A stretch of DNA of 16,140 nt from JAHFJU01 sp964354865 (GCA_964354865.1 CAYHBN010000030.1:1-16140); one strand, 5' to 3'. Shown: positions 8,547 through 15,792, counted from the stretch's first letter. Translations and numbers: made by a program. The notes: generated by a model from the letters alone, not told the origin.

Positions 8547-10628
8547 TTATTTTGTTTGTTCAGGATTTTGTTTCAGCGCCGCACCTGCTTTATCGGCGGC
8601 GGCATCTTGATTTGCTCCACCACCATCTAGTACGTTTAATAAAGGACTTTCGCCGTCTTTCGGCACAAATTCTTTGTCTGGCGGAGCGTAAAGAGCAACC
8701 ACTTCGTTCATACGAAGGTGAAACTTCTCTTTTGACTCGATGCCGTACAGACCGGTCGCCGTCTGAAAAACACCCATAATATCGGCTTCGGCGGCCTTCG
8801 CAGAAGTGTATCCAATTCCCTTCGCCTCGTCTTCTGTCATTTTTATATCTCCTTCATATAATCGATTCTCTCCCCGGTTTTCTTTTCCTTGTTTTGGATT
8901 TCTATTATTTTTGTTTAGCTTCGCAATTGCCGAGTATTCATCCCATTTTGCAATCATGTGAGACGCAAGTTTCGTGTTATTTACAACCGCCGCATCGAAG
9001 GCCATGCCTTTTGCCGCGTTACTCATGACCGCACGTTCAGATGCAGTCATGCTGTAAAATTCATTATAGGTAAAAGGAGTAATAAGGTGACGACCAAGCA
9101 TCATTTCGCCAACACCCAAGTACAACATTCCGTTAGTGGCTGCACGTTTTAATCCATCTTTAATTTTCTTTCCCCACGTATCGTTCTTGGAATCATTATA
9201 CGCATCAGAAAATGGCATAATAATATTTACCATCATGGTGATCGCACCAACCACCGAGAAACCCATACCAACTAATCCACCAATACCGCGCTCCAAAAAG
9301 GAGTTCTGCATGTAGTGATTTTCCATTTGATGTGCAAACGCCGTAATGTTTTTCTTATTGTCTTCGCGCCATGCCTTTACTCCATCGAGCTCAGCCTTCA
9401 TCGCTGGCTCAACAAGCCAAGAAAGACCCGGAACCTTTCCCATTTGCTCAATATCCATCGTATTTAATACTCCCGAGCGCGTACCTGCTTTCACAAATTC
9501 CTTCACCATTGAATCATTGAATTCATCTTTTATAGAATACGCGAGGTACTGTTTTTGGTCAGGAGTCATATAACGAACCGTCTCAACCCAAAGCGCCGCC
9601 TCGACGGCAGTACGATTCTCGCTTTTGTGTTTTCGCGGCTTCTGCTCACTTTTCCCACGCTCATTACCCGCGATTAACTGCGCAAGGTCGACGTAGTAAT
9701 GATGATTAATCATTTTCCCTTTATCGGGTAGAACTTCGCCCGTTTGCGGATTCACCACGTCTTCACGACCTAAACCAACTCGATCAATTACACTTGAGTG
9801 CAGTTCATCTGTATAAGAAAGGTCGTAAAATACCGTCATTAATTTGTCGTTCTTTTTTGAATGTTCTAGAGGATTTGTCCTGTTTTGCTCTTCTGCAAAA
9901 GAATCATTAAAAATTCGCTGATCATGCCTATTTCTCATCGACGCAAGCATGCTCACGAATGGCTGATCTTCAATAATAATATCGACGAGTTCATCGAGAT
10001 CTACCTGCTCCATAAGGGAGAGGTACTGTTCAAATCCCAATAATTCTTCGCTGTTCATTACATCGACGTTGTCTTGTTTTCGCATTGCCTGACCCATAAT
10101 TGAAAGCATGCGCTGTAACCCTTTATCTTCAGTTTCTTCAACCTCACGCATAAGCGTGTTAAGTTTTTTTCGATCAACATCTACTACTTTCATATGATCG
10201 TTCAAGCGTTTTCGAATCGCCTCGATAAAATGAGAACGAAGTGAGGAAATTTTTCGCATTACCATTGCACGTTTATCAGCGTTGCCCTCATTATTTTTGA
10301 GATATTCCCACATTTTATTTGCAACCACCTGATTGTCAGGCAAATCACTTTCTGGCTTTCCCCAAAGGCGCTTCACCATATCTCCAAAAGATTCAAAGAG
10401 ATTTTTTTTATGTTCTTCAGGAGTTTGATTTTCGCTTAATCCATGAGTAGTGCCTTGAAGCATTTCTCGCGCTAGCGCTTCATCGTTGTGAGGATCTCTA
10501 CCATCAGTTTCTCTTACTTGGTCAACATTCATTCCACCTGGCACTGTTACTCCAGGCACGGCTGTATCTGGGCCCGGTACTGGCACATTTGTATTTTGTA
10601 ATGCTGATGATAATTCTGGTGTAGACAT
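8547..10628 (-). CDS. Hypothetical protein with a central membrane segment (693 residues), operon partner of the VirB6-like protein
   Basis: I do not recognise this protein. The first 35 residues are Pro/Val/Gly-rich (PVPGPDTAVPG) and look disordered. Residues about 70-440 are charged and helical, and a hydrophobic glycine-rich segment at 448-472 is a likely membrane helix, with a weaker one at 497-512. The C-terminal end is Ala/Gln/Lys-rich and again probably disordered. There is no signal peptide. Its stop TAA abuts the ATG of the VirB6-like gene with no spacer, so the two are probably made in fixed ratio and act together at the membrane. The gene lies 58 bp after the 171-residue gene. The start at 10628 has an A-rich leader and no Shine-Dalgarno. 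Confidence 0.88.
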   Translation of the reverse strand: MSTPELSSALQNTNVPVPGPDTAVPGVTVPGGMNVDQVRETDGRDPHNDEALAREMLQGTTHGLSENQTPEEHKKNLFESFGDMVKRLWGKPESDLPDNQVVANKMWEYLKNNEGNADKRAMVMRKISSLRSHFIEAIRKRLNDHMKVVDVDRKKLNTLMREVEETEDKGLQRMLSIMGQAMRKQDNVDVMNSEELLGFEQYLSLMEQVDLDELVDIIIEDQPFVSMLASMRNRHDQRIFNDSFAEEQNRTNPLEHSKKNDKLMTVFYDLSYTDELHSSVIDRVGLGREDVVNPQTGEVLPDKGKMINHHYYVDLAQLIAGNERGKSEQKPRKHKSENRTAVEAALWVETVRYMTPDQKQYLAYSIKDEFNDSMVKEFVKAGTRSGVLNTMDIEQMGKVPGLSWLVEPAMKAELDGVKAWREDNKKNITAFAHQMENHYMQNSFLERGIGGLVGMGFSVVGAITMMVNIIMPFSDAYNDSKNDTWGKKIKDGLKRAATNGMLYLGVGEMMLGRHLITPFTYNEFYSMTASERAVMSNAAKGMAFDAAVVNNTKLASHMIAKWDEYSAIAKLNKNNRNPKQGKENRGENRLYEGDIKMTEDEAKGIGYTSAKAAEADIMGVFQTATGLYGIESKEKFHLRMNEVVALYAPPDKEFVPKDGESPLLNVLDGGGANQDAAADKAGAALKQNPEQTK

Positions 10629-10686
10629 TTATTATTTATTTTTTGATTTTCTATTCTCGAACGAAAAGTGCGGCGGCGTGAAAACC

Positions 10687-11202
10687 TTATAACCGAAGCA
10701 GTCGAATGAGCGTCTCGCTAAAGGGCTCTTCAGAGATCGTATGTTCCGCGACATGTTTGCGAAGTTCTTTGCGCAAATCATTTACATCGACGTCTTCAAG
10801 TTCAATCGCAATATTCACCGCTAATCGTGCATGCAGACGAATGTACAAACGTCGAACATGAGGAGGGTCGTACACAATCCAAAAACATTTAATCGAAGGA
10901 TACGCGAACGTATGTTTGCCAACCTTTATGCCCTTATTAGTCACACTAATCGGAACAATCTCGGGAGGATTTCGGTGAGAAACATAGTACGCACCTGCGG
11001 CCACAATGAGCGCCATTGAGAAGGTCCAGCCATCGGTCAAAAGTCCGTAGACAATCAATGACAGCAAAATAATTCCCGCAATAATAAACCACAACAATGA
11101 TTTCTCATGATACGGATATTCTTGCGCAACCCACGCGAGTGAAACGTTTTCTTTCGTCGCCTCACCGGGCTTTCTATTTGTTTTTTTCTTTTTTGTTTTC
11201 AT
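10687..11202 (-). CDS. Small two-helix membrane protein, first gene of the VirB6-like operon
   Basis: A 171-residue protein with a Lys-rich N-terminus, a W-x-x-x-E-Y...EKS block (24-35), two adjacent membrane helices (about 36-56 and 59-75) and a soluble C-terminal domain of about 95 residues with beta-strand character (for example VGKHTFAYPSIKCFWIVYD). This layout resembles a small membrane protein recurrent in CPR genomes, with a helix pair followed by a PH-like domain; that comparison is from memory. The topology is also superficially like PrgI of type IV secretion systems, but I see no PrgI signature. It opens the four-gene operon behind a good promoter (11219-11247) and has a very short leader. 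Confidence 0.85.
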   Translation of the reverse strand: MKTKKKKTNRKPGEATKENVSLAWVAQEYPYHEKSLLWFIIAGIILLSLIVYGLLTDGWTFSMALIVAAGAYYVSHRNPPEIVPISVTNKGIKVGKHTFAYPSIKCFWIVYDPPHVRRLYIRLHARLAVNIAIELEDVDVNDLRKELRKHVAEHTISEEPFSETLIRLLRL

Positions 11203-11218
11203 AAAAATGTATCACGTA

Positions 11219-11247
11219 ATTGTACCACAAATGGCTTACCTAACCAA
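11219..11247 (-). promoter_or_regulatory. Promoter of the four-gene VirB6-like operon
   Basis: On the minus strand TTGGTT (11242-11247) and TACAAT (11219-11224) are spaced by 17 bp. A TG dinucleotide one base upstream of the -10 makes it an extended -10 promoter. The expected start near 11212 leaves a leader of only about 10 nt before the ATG at 11202. Confidence 0.6.
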
Positions 11248-11316
11248 TGCGCGTATAGATACTGCGCAACACCCGCGAGACCCGTCAAGCAAAAGAGCAA
11301 AATAAATGCTCAATAC

Positions 11317-11474
11317 GAACTTTTCCTCATAGCTTAAGCCGAGATTGCGGGATGGTAACAGAGGAGCGAAGCCCCCTCTCCACATGTGTCGAGGGGACGC
11401 CCCGACTATCGTCGGGGCTCTTCTTCCTTGAACTGTTACCATCCCGCAACTCGACGCGCTATGAGGAAAAGTTC
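11317..11474. ncRNA. Candidate structured RNA or MITE-like fold-back element
   Basis: Two successive perfect 17-bp inverted arms close on each other. The outer arm GAACTTTTCCTCATAGC (11317-11333) pairs with 11458-11474. The inner arm TTGCGGGATGGTAACAG (11345-11361) pairs with 11433-11449. A CGAG/CTCG pairing with one bulged A lies between them. The 71-nt apical part carries two further hairpins: CCCCTC/GAGGGG (11373-11378 with 11391-11396) and GCCCCGAC-TATC-GTCGGGGC (11399-11418). No protein is encoded. The intrinsic terminator starts 32 bp to the right, so a plus-strand RNA ending there is plausible. The shape is not the open-bubble form of 6S RNA, nor a tRNA or tmRNA. A small mobile element is the main alternative. 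Confidence 0.6.
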
Positions 11475-11506
11475 AGAATGCTGCACAGTTATTTACGTTT
11501 TTTACT

Positions 11507-11547
11507 AAAAAATCCCCTGTATGCGGGGCATACTCGGGGATTTTTTT
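11507..11547. terminator. Bidirectional intrinsic terminator after rpsR
   Basis: A two-tier hairpin: AAAAAATCCCC (11507-11517) pairs with GGGGATTTTTT (11536-11546), and the top helix GTATGC (11519-11524) pairs with GCATAC (11528-11533) around a GGG loop. A-run and T-run flank both sides. It ends the rpsF-ssb-rpsR transcript on the minus strand and could equally end a plus-strand RNA from 11317-11474. Confidence 0.88.
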
Positions 11548-11569
11548 ATTATTTCGAATGTATCGCAAA

Positions 11570-11785
11570 CTACTTCGTATAAGGCAGAAGTGCCATTTCT
11601 CTTGCAAGTTTAATCGCGTGAGAAAGTTTTTTCTGATTTTGGAGAGTTACTCCGGTGTAGTAGCGGGGAACAATACGTCCGTACTGAGAGATGAACTGCT
11701 TTAGGATTTGAAGGCTCTTAAAGTCGATGTAGTCCACCTTTGCAGCTTTGAACGGACATTTTTTCGATGATCGTCCTGCAGTCAT
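11570..11785 (-). CDS. rpsR: 30S ribosomal protein S18
   Basis: A 71-residue S18, which binds with S6 to the platform of the small ribosomal subunit. The family pattern is clear: a CPF motif near the start (10-12), DYIDFKSLQILKQFIS, a GRIVPRYYTG block and QNQKKLSHAIKLAREMALLPY. The length is normal for bacterial S18. It is the last gene of the rpsF-ssb-rpsR operon and is followed by a strong terminator. The 25-bp gap after ssb has a pyrimidine-rich stretch before the ATG instead of a Shine-Dalgarno. Confidence 0.97.
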   Translation of the reverse strand: MTAGRSSKKCPFKAAKVDYIDFKSLQILKQFISQYGRIVPRYYTGVTLQNQKKLSHAIKLAREMALLPYTK

Positions 11786-11810
11786 GGGGAGAGGGGTTAG
11801 TTAGTATAAA

Positions 11811-12254
11811 TTAGCCTTCGAAAACGTCGTCTGACATTACGCCAGCCGAGCCATTCATTTCGGCATCTGAATCGGGCGAAGCAGCCATCATTGCTGAGTC
11901 TTCTGCGCCGTTTTCACTGTGTGATCGTTTATCAAGCATAATCATGTCTTGAACAACGATTTCAGTGCGGAATTTTTTAGTACCGTCAGGCAACTCCTTT
12001 GAACGGGTTTTCAAATATCCTTCAACATAAATGAGTTTTCCTTTGCGAAGATAGTTTTGGCAAACTTCGCCAAGGCGTGCCCATGCAACCAATTCGTGGA
12101 ATTCAGTAGCGGTCATTTTGCGACCATCTTTTGTCATCCACTCGCGGTTTGTTGCAAGTCCGAAGGTAACGATTGATTGGCCTGCGGTCGTGCTTCGTAG
12201 CTCTGGGTCGCGGGTCAAGTTACCGATCAAAATTACTTTATTTACACAACGCAT
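11811..12254 (-). CDS. ssb: Single-stranded DNA-binding protein
   Basis: A 147-residue SSB that coats single-stranded DNA in replication, repair and recombination. The OB-fold is recognisable at residues 1-110: NKVILIGNLTRDPELR, FGLATNREW, TEFHELVAWARLGE, YLRKGKLIYVEGYLKTR. A short acidic, low-complexity tail follows. The tail ends S-D-D-V-F-E-G rather than the usual D-D-I-P-F, so the partner-binding tip is unusual. It lies between rpsF (18-bp gap) and rpsR, the classical arrangement. The start MRCVNKVILIGNL fits the family; the leader is A/T-rich without Shine-Dalgarno. Confidence 0.96.
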   Translation of the reverse strand: MRCVNKVILIGNLTRDPELRSTTAGQSIVTFGLATNREWMTKDGRKMTATEFHELVAWARLGEVCQNYLRKGKLIYVEGYLKTRSKELPDGTKKFRTEIVVQDMIMLDKRSHSENGAEDSAMMAASPDSDAEMNGSAGVMSDDVFEG

Positions 12255-12272
12255 AAAATTTTAGAGTTAAAA

Positions 12273-12785
12273 TTAGCCGACGTTGATATCGGGATTCGAC
12301 ACAATTTCGTCGAGATTTTTTTCTGGCTTAGATGATTTCGAAGCAGCCTTTGCTGAACGAGCTTCTGCATCTGCATCGTCTTGAACAGTTGCAGCTTGAC
12401 GTTTAACACGAGCCTCTTCTTGCTCATCTTGTTCTTGCTTGCGGCGGTGTACCATAGCTGTTTTATAGCTTGCTGATACATAATCGTCGGGCAACGACAC
12501 AATAATGTGGCGAAGAACCGTCGGATGGAGCTTAATGTTAGCCGTAAGCTCTTTAATTGCCTCTGGTAAGGCATGGAAATCAAAAATCACGTAGAAACCA
12601 CGACCTTGACGCTTTATTTTGAAAGCGAGATCGCGTTTGCCCCATGATTCTTCGTAGTCGATGACTGAAGATGCTTCTTTAAGCATGCCTCGTACTTCAT
12701 CGAGCTCTTTTTCGAACTCTTTCTCGGTCAAATCTGCAGAGATAATGACCATGAGTTCATAAAACCTTGAATCGGTTTCTGACAT
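12273..12785 (-). CDS. rpsF: 30S ribosomal protein S6 with a long C-terminal extension
   Basis: A 170-residue S6, which pairs with S18 on the small-subunit platform. The core (about 5-100) carries the expected blocks: FYELMVIISADL, SVIDYEESWGKRDLAFKIKRQGRGFYVIFDF, and ANIKLHPTVLRHIIV. Bacterial S6 is commonly about 95-135 residues. Here about 65 extra residues (105-170) form a charged Gln/Glu/Ala/Lys-rich, probably disordered tail. It heads the rpsF-ssb-rpsR operon behind a good promoter and a leader of about 100 nt, where S6-S18 feedback control is possible but not demonstrated. Confidence 0.96.
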   Translation of the reverse strand: MSETDSRFYELMVIISADLTEKEFEKELDEVRGMLKEASSVIDYEESWGKRDLAFKIKRQGRGFYVIFDFHALPEAIKELTANIKLHPTVLRHIIVSLPDDYVSASYKTAMVHRRKQEQDEQEEARVKRQAATVQDDADAEARSAKAASKSSKPEKNLDEIVSNPDINVG

Positions 12786-12886
12786 AGTGCGCTGTGGTTA
12801 AGGAAATAAATAAGGTGACGGGAGAGCGCTTTTTACGGCGTTCGCGGGTCAAATCCCAAACTTTTATCACAAAGGATAAAAGCAGC
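12786..12886 (-). promoter_or_regulatory. Leader of the rpsF operon, possibly structured
   Basis: About 100 nt lie between the predicted start of transcription and the rpsF ATG. The leader contains a hairpin CTTTTATC/GATAAAAG (12861-12868 with 12875-12882), flanked by CGGG and CCCG segments that could pair around it, and a GC-rich stretch closer to rpsF. In several bacteria the S6-S18 complex binds a structure in its own mRNA. I cannot show that this leader matches that motif. Confidence 0.35.
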
Positions 12887-12892
12887 CCGAGA

Positions 12893-12920
12893 AATATAGC
12901 AGAAAAAGGCTAAACTGCAA
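12893..12920 (-). promoter_or_regulatory. Promoter of the rpsF-ssb-rpsR operon
   Basis: On the minus strand TTGCAG (12915-12920) and TATATT (12893-12898) are spaced by 16 bp, in the gap between the 185-residue gene and rpsF. Transcription would begin near 12886. Confidence 0.55.
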
Positions 12921-12959
12921 CGCAAAAGCCATTAAAGGACGATCAAAGCGTTATTTTCT

Positions 12960-13517
12960 CTAGTTCTGGGCAACGACAATCTGAGAATCGTCAGGTTTCT
13001 CAGGCTCTGGAACGGTGACTGGGACGGGAATACTTACATATTTCGACATATGTCCCGTGCGTATTCTGCCCTCAACAATCGGCAACGGCGTATCGAAATA
13101 CCACACAGCTTCAGCTGCTTTACTCTCAAATTTTCTAAAAACAGTCCCTTCATCTATAGGGATACTAAATAGTTTAAACATTGCTTCACCAATCGACTGA
13201 AGCTCATCACTGTTTTCTGCCTTCTGGGCAACGCGTGCACGCTCAACCAAGACCGGTAACGCCGCGAGCATTTTTCCATCTAAAAAACGTGTACCGACAT
13301 CATCACTTTCATATGTATTGGTCTTAGTATCCGCAACGGAATTATTGAAAGCAGCAAGTCCTTTTCCACCACCAGCCACAAGATTATTTGCCGCTAACTG
13401 AGCCAAATCGGGATGCGCAGCACCAGCGGTATCAGAAATTGGCGCCAGTACTTCTTGCCCAGTACTCGTTGGCTCTTGTGAGCTTTTGTTGCCTTTTGGT
13501 ACCTCTATTACACCCAT
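12960..13517 (-). CDS. Small hypothetical protein, paralogue of its upstream neighbour (185 residues)
   Basis: I do not recognise the family. Residues about 75-160 match the neighbouring 118-residue protein: LFSIPIDEGTVFRKF (116-130) aligns with LLNLPIPEGAVFSRF, and RTGHMSKYVSI near 153-163 with ERGHESNSITI. The N-terminal 70 residues are Ser/Thr/Gly/Ala-rich and probably disordered. The C-terminal tail is Pro/Val/Glu-rich. There is no signal peptide or membrane segment. It starts 8 bp after the neighbour's stop and so is co-transcribed with it. The stop is TAG. Confidence 0.82.
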   Translation of the reverse strand: MGVIEVPKGNKSSQEPTSTGQEVLAPISDTAGAAHPDLAQLAANNLVAGGGKGLAAFNNSVADTKTNTYESDDVGTRFLDGKMLAALPVLVERARVAQKAENSDELQSIGEAMFKLFSIPIDEGTVFRKFESKAAEAVWYFDTPLPIVEGRIRTGHMSKYVSIPVPVTVPEPEKPDDSQIVVAQN

Positions 13518-13525
13518 AGTGAAAG

Positions 13526-13882
13526 TTACATTGAAATAGTAATCGAATTCGATTCGTGACCACGTTCTAACAAGTCAGTAGCGGTAGGATTTTTCTCCGT
13601 ATAATAATTAACTGTTAAAGCGCCATTCTCATTTTTCACAAATCGACTAAATACGGCACCTTCAGGAATCGGCAAATTAAGAAGCGCTTTCATCTGATTC
13701 CCTATTTCTTGTAACGCGACCATGTTTTTTTCGGTGATTGCTTTATAGGTAAGAGCCGCAAGTTCTGCCTGATCGGCACTATACAAATCACGCGACAGAA
13801 GACCGGAAGGAGTAATCGGCGGCGCTATCGCATCCCTGGAAGGTTCATAATTTTCGTTACTTGCAACAAGAAGATCATTCAT
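13526..13882 (-). CDS. Small hypothetical protein, founding member of a local paralogue family (118 residues)
   Basis: I do not recognise the family. A helical segment (about 36-70) leads into LLNLPIPEGAVFSRF (67-81) and a short beta-rich end (TVNYY, SNSITI). It aligns with the last half of the 185-residue protein just downstream and more loosely with the plus-strand gene at 15860. It is soluble, with no export signal. It lies between mutL and the 185-residue gene, with a TATACT -10 box 29-34 bp upstream of its ATG, so it probably starts its own transcript. Confidence 0.82.
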   Translation of the reverse strand: MNDLLVASNENYEPSRDAIAPPITPSGLLSRDLYSADQAELAALTYKAITEKNMVALQEIGNQMKALLNLPIPEGAVFSRFVKNENGALTVNYYTEKNPTATDLLERGHESNSITISM

Positions 13883-13910
13883 ATATTTATTTTTATTTTA
13901 TATTGCTTTT

Positions 13911-13916
13911 AGTATA
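13911..13916 (-). promoter_or_regulatory. Putative -10 box for the paralogous gene pair
   Basis: TATACT on the minus strand between mutL and the 118-residue gene, followed by an A/T-only leader of about 25 nt. No good -35 is present at the right distance. Confidence 0.35.
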
Positions 13917-13950
13917 GCAAATTTTGGCTGTTTTTTCCATCTCTTCTAAC

Positions 13951-15756
13951 CTATTTTCTTCGGTAAAATCGGCGCTCTAACTCCTCAAAACTGAACTCGA
14001 TTCTGGTGGGGCGACCGTGGGGGCATGTTGCGTTGTTTTGGGTTACAGCCAACTCGGCGAGGAGTGCAGATTGTTCAGCAATGGCCAGCGGCATGCCAAA
14101 TTTTACCGCGGCTTTGCAGGCTAATGATTTGAGCATACGTTCGGGTAATGGTGTACTCGAACTTTTTTCTTCAGAGATTTCGGCGAATAAGGATTTTATA
14201 ATCGACACAATTTCTCGTTCTTTAAATTGCGCGGGCGCTGCTTCGACCGTGATAGCATTCCCACTCCACTGCGCAAACTCAAAACCAAGTGACTCTAAAA
14301 AAGTCGAGGCGTCTTCGTAAGCGGCGCGTTCGTATGGAGATAATTCGAGCGTCAGTGGTACTAAATATTTTTGGATTTCAAAATTTCCATCGCTCATTTT
14401 CTTCTCGTACTGCGCCTTAAATTTTTCGTACATGATTCGTTCATGAGCTGCGTGTTGGTCGACAATCGTCAATCCATTTTCGTCGTTAATCAAAATATAC
14501 GAGTTGTCGATTTGGGCGAGAGGAAGAGGATTTTTGACAGACTCACTGCGATGCTGTCGGTCGTTTATTTCGACTGAAGTTGAGTCAAAAGTATCACCGG
14601 TGAAACTTTGCGGGGAAATGTATTGTACGTTAGTCGCTTGCAAAATATTCTGTGAAAAATCGAGCGCAGCCTGAGTTGAAACAAAACCGGGAGCAGTTGA
14701 AAAATCTGCCGGGGTTGATTGAGTAAATTCACTTTTGAAGGTTGAGTTTTTCATCACGACCGAATCCAAATACTGCGAATCTAGCGACTGCTTCACCGCA
14801 CTCAGCACATCACGATAAATTCGCCCTGGTTCGGCGAACTTCACATTCAGTTTTCGAGGGTGCACATTTACATCGACCTCTTTCGGATCGATATCGATAA
14901 ACAAAACAAACATAGGGTAGGTTCGTGCAGGGAGCCTCGTTCCGTAGGCCTGAATCACCGCATGAGCGACACTCGAATCGGTCACTGCGCGACCATTCAC
15001 AAACAAATATTGGTGACGTTTTGTCGAAAGAGTCATGCCTGGTTTGCCAATAAATCCTTGAATACTAATTGAAGGAGTTACAAATTCGACGGGAGCACTT
15101 TCACGTACGAATTGCGCACCGAGAATCGAACCAATGCGCGCCAAATAATCTTCTGTTGCGGGCAAATTGATAAGCTCGCGGCCATTGTGAGAAAGCGAAA
15201 ATGCACACTTCGGGTACGCAAGTGCAGTGGTCGTCACAAGCAAAATACACTGCTGCAATTCGGTCGTTTCGGTCTTCATAAATTTCTTTCGTGCAGGAGT
15301 ATTGAAGAACAAATTCTGCACGACAATTTCGGTTCCAGGCGCACAGCCAACAGCTCCACTCGCAACACATAATCCACCTTGATACACAATTTCTGTTCCT
15401 TCATTCGACTCACGTTCACGCGTCTTCATGGTCACGTGCGCAACCGATGCAATAGCCGCAAGCGCCTCTCCTCGAAAGCCAAAAGAGGCGATCGCCGAAA
15501 GATCATCGAACGACGAAATCTTGCTCGTCGCATGCCGCGCGAATGAGATGAGCGCATCATCATAATTCATTCCACAGCCGTTATCGCGCACCGCAATAGT
15601 CTTTAATCCTCCCTGCTCAAGTTCGACATCACACACCGTCGCCCCCGCATCGAGAGAATTTTCGAGCAGTTCTTTGAGAGCCGACGCCGGACGTTCAATC
15701 ACCTCACCAGCGGCGATCTGGCTAATTAAGGTATCGGGTAGATGGTGGATTTTCAT
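13951..15756 (-). CDS. mutL: DNA mismatch repair protein MutL, endonuclease type
   Basis: A 601-residue MutL, the ATP-dependent mediator of mismatch repair that links MutS to strand incision. The GHKL ATPase motifs are intact: KELLENSLDAGA (28-39), VRDNGCGM (56-63), RHATSKI (74-80) and FGFRGEALAA (92-101). The C-terminal domain carries the nuclease motif DQHAAHERIMYE (433-444, DQHA-x2-E-x4-E), ACKAAVKFG (546-554) and CPHGRPT (578-584), all typical of MutL proteins that nick DNA themselves. The linker at about 330-410 is poorly conserved. It contains SFTGDTF (384-390), encoded by a copy of the palindromic repeat. The gene is divergent from a plus-strand gene at 15860. The start at 15756 matches the family N-terminus (IHHLPDTLISQIAAGEVIER). 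Confidence 0.97.
   Translation of the reverse strand: MKIHHLPDTLISQIAAGEVIERPASALKELLENSLDAGATVCDVELEQGGLKTIAVRDNGCGMNYDDALISFARHATSKISSFDDLSAIASFGFRGEALAAIASVAHVTMKTRERESNEGTEIVYQGGLCVASGAVGCAPGTEIVVQNLFFNTPARKKFMKTETTELQQCILLVTTTALAYPKCAFSLSHNGRELINLPATEDYLARIGSILGAQFVRESAPVEFVTPSISIQGFIGKPGMTLSTKRHQYLFVNGRAVTDSSVAHAVIQAYGTRLPARTYPMFVLFIDIDPKEVDVNVHPRKLNVKFAEPGRIYRDVLSAVKQSLDSQYLDSVVMKNSTFKSEFTQSTPADFSTAPGFVSTQAALDFSQNILQATNVQYISPQSFTGDTFDSTSVEINDRQHRSESVKNPLPLAQIDNSYILINDENGLTIVDQHAAHERIMYEKFKAQYEKKMSDGNFEIQKYLVPLTLELSPYERAAYEDASTFLESLGFEFAQWSGNAITVEAAPAQFKEREIVSIIKSLFAEISEEKSSSTPLPERMLKSLACKAAVKFGMPLAIAEQSALLAELAVTQNNATCPHGRPTRIEFSFEELERRFYRRK
14588..14609. repeat. Palindromic repeat copy 5 (in frame inside mutL)
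   Basis: A 22-bp palindrome with a single mismatched pair: AAAGTATCACC and GGTGAAACTTT. It encodes S-F-T-G-D-T-F on the minus strand, in the same reading frame as copy 1 in the HNH gene, and falls in the non-conserved linker of MutL. Confidence 0.82.
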
Positions 15757-15763
15757 CGCTTAC

Positions 15764-15792
15764 ACCATAGGTTATGGATCGAAATTCGCCAA
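15764..15792 (-). promoter_or_regulatory. Putative mutL promoter with almost no leader
   Basis: On the minus strand TTGGCG (15787-15792) and TATGGT (15764-15769) are spaced by 17 bp. Transcription would start within one or two bases of the mutL ATG at 15756, giving a leaderless mRNA. The -10 match is only moderate. Confidence 0.33.

Larger units (their letters stand above)
11203..11569. other. Intergenic region with promoter, fold-back element and terminator
   Basis: This 367-bp gap separates the VirB6-like operon from the end of rpsR. It holds the operon promoter (11219-11247), a 158-bp fold-back element (11317-11474) and a bidirectional terminator (11507-11547). The remaining bases show no gene. 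Confidence 0.8.

Noticed and set aside
11317..11474. 6S RNA as an identity for the fold-back element
   Set aside because: Size is right, but the long arms are almost fully paired and lack the large central open bubble that defines 6S RNA.
11236..11582. Short open frames running through the fold-back element
   Set aside because: They only traverse paired arms and hairpins and show no protein-like features.
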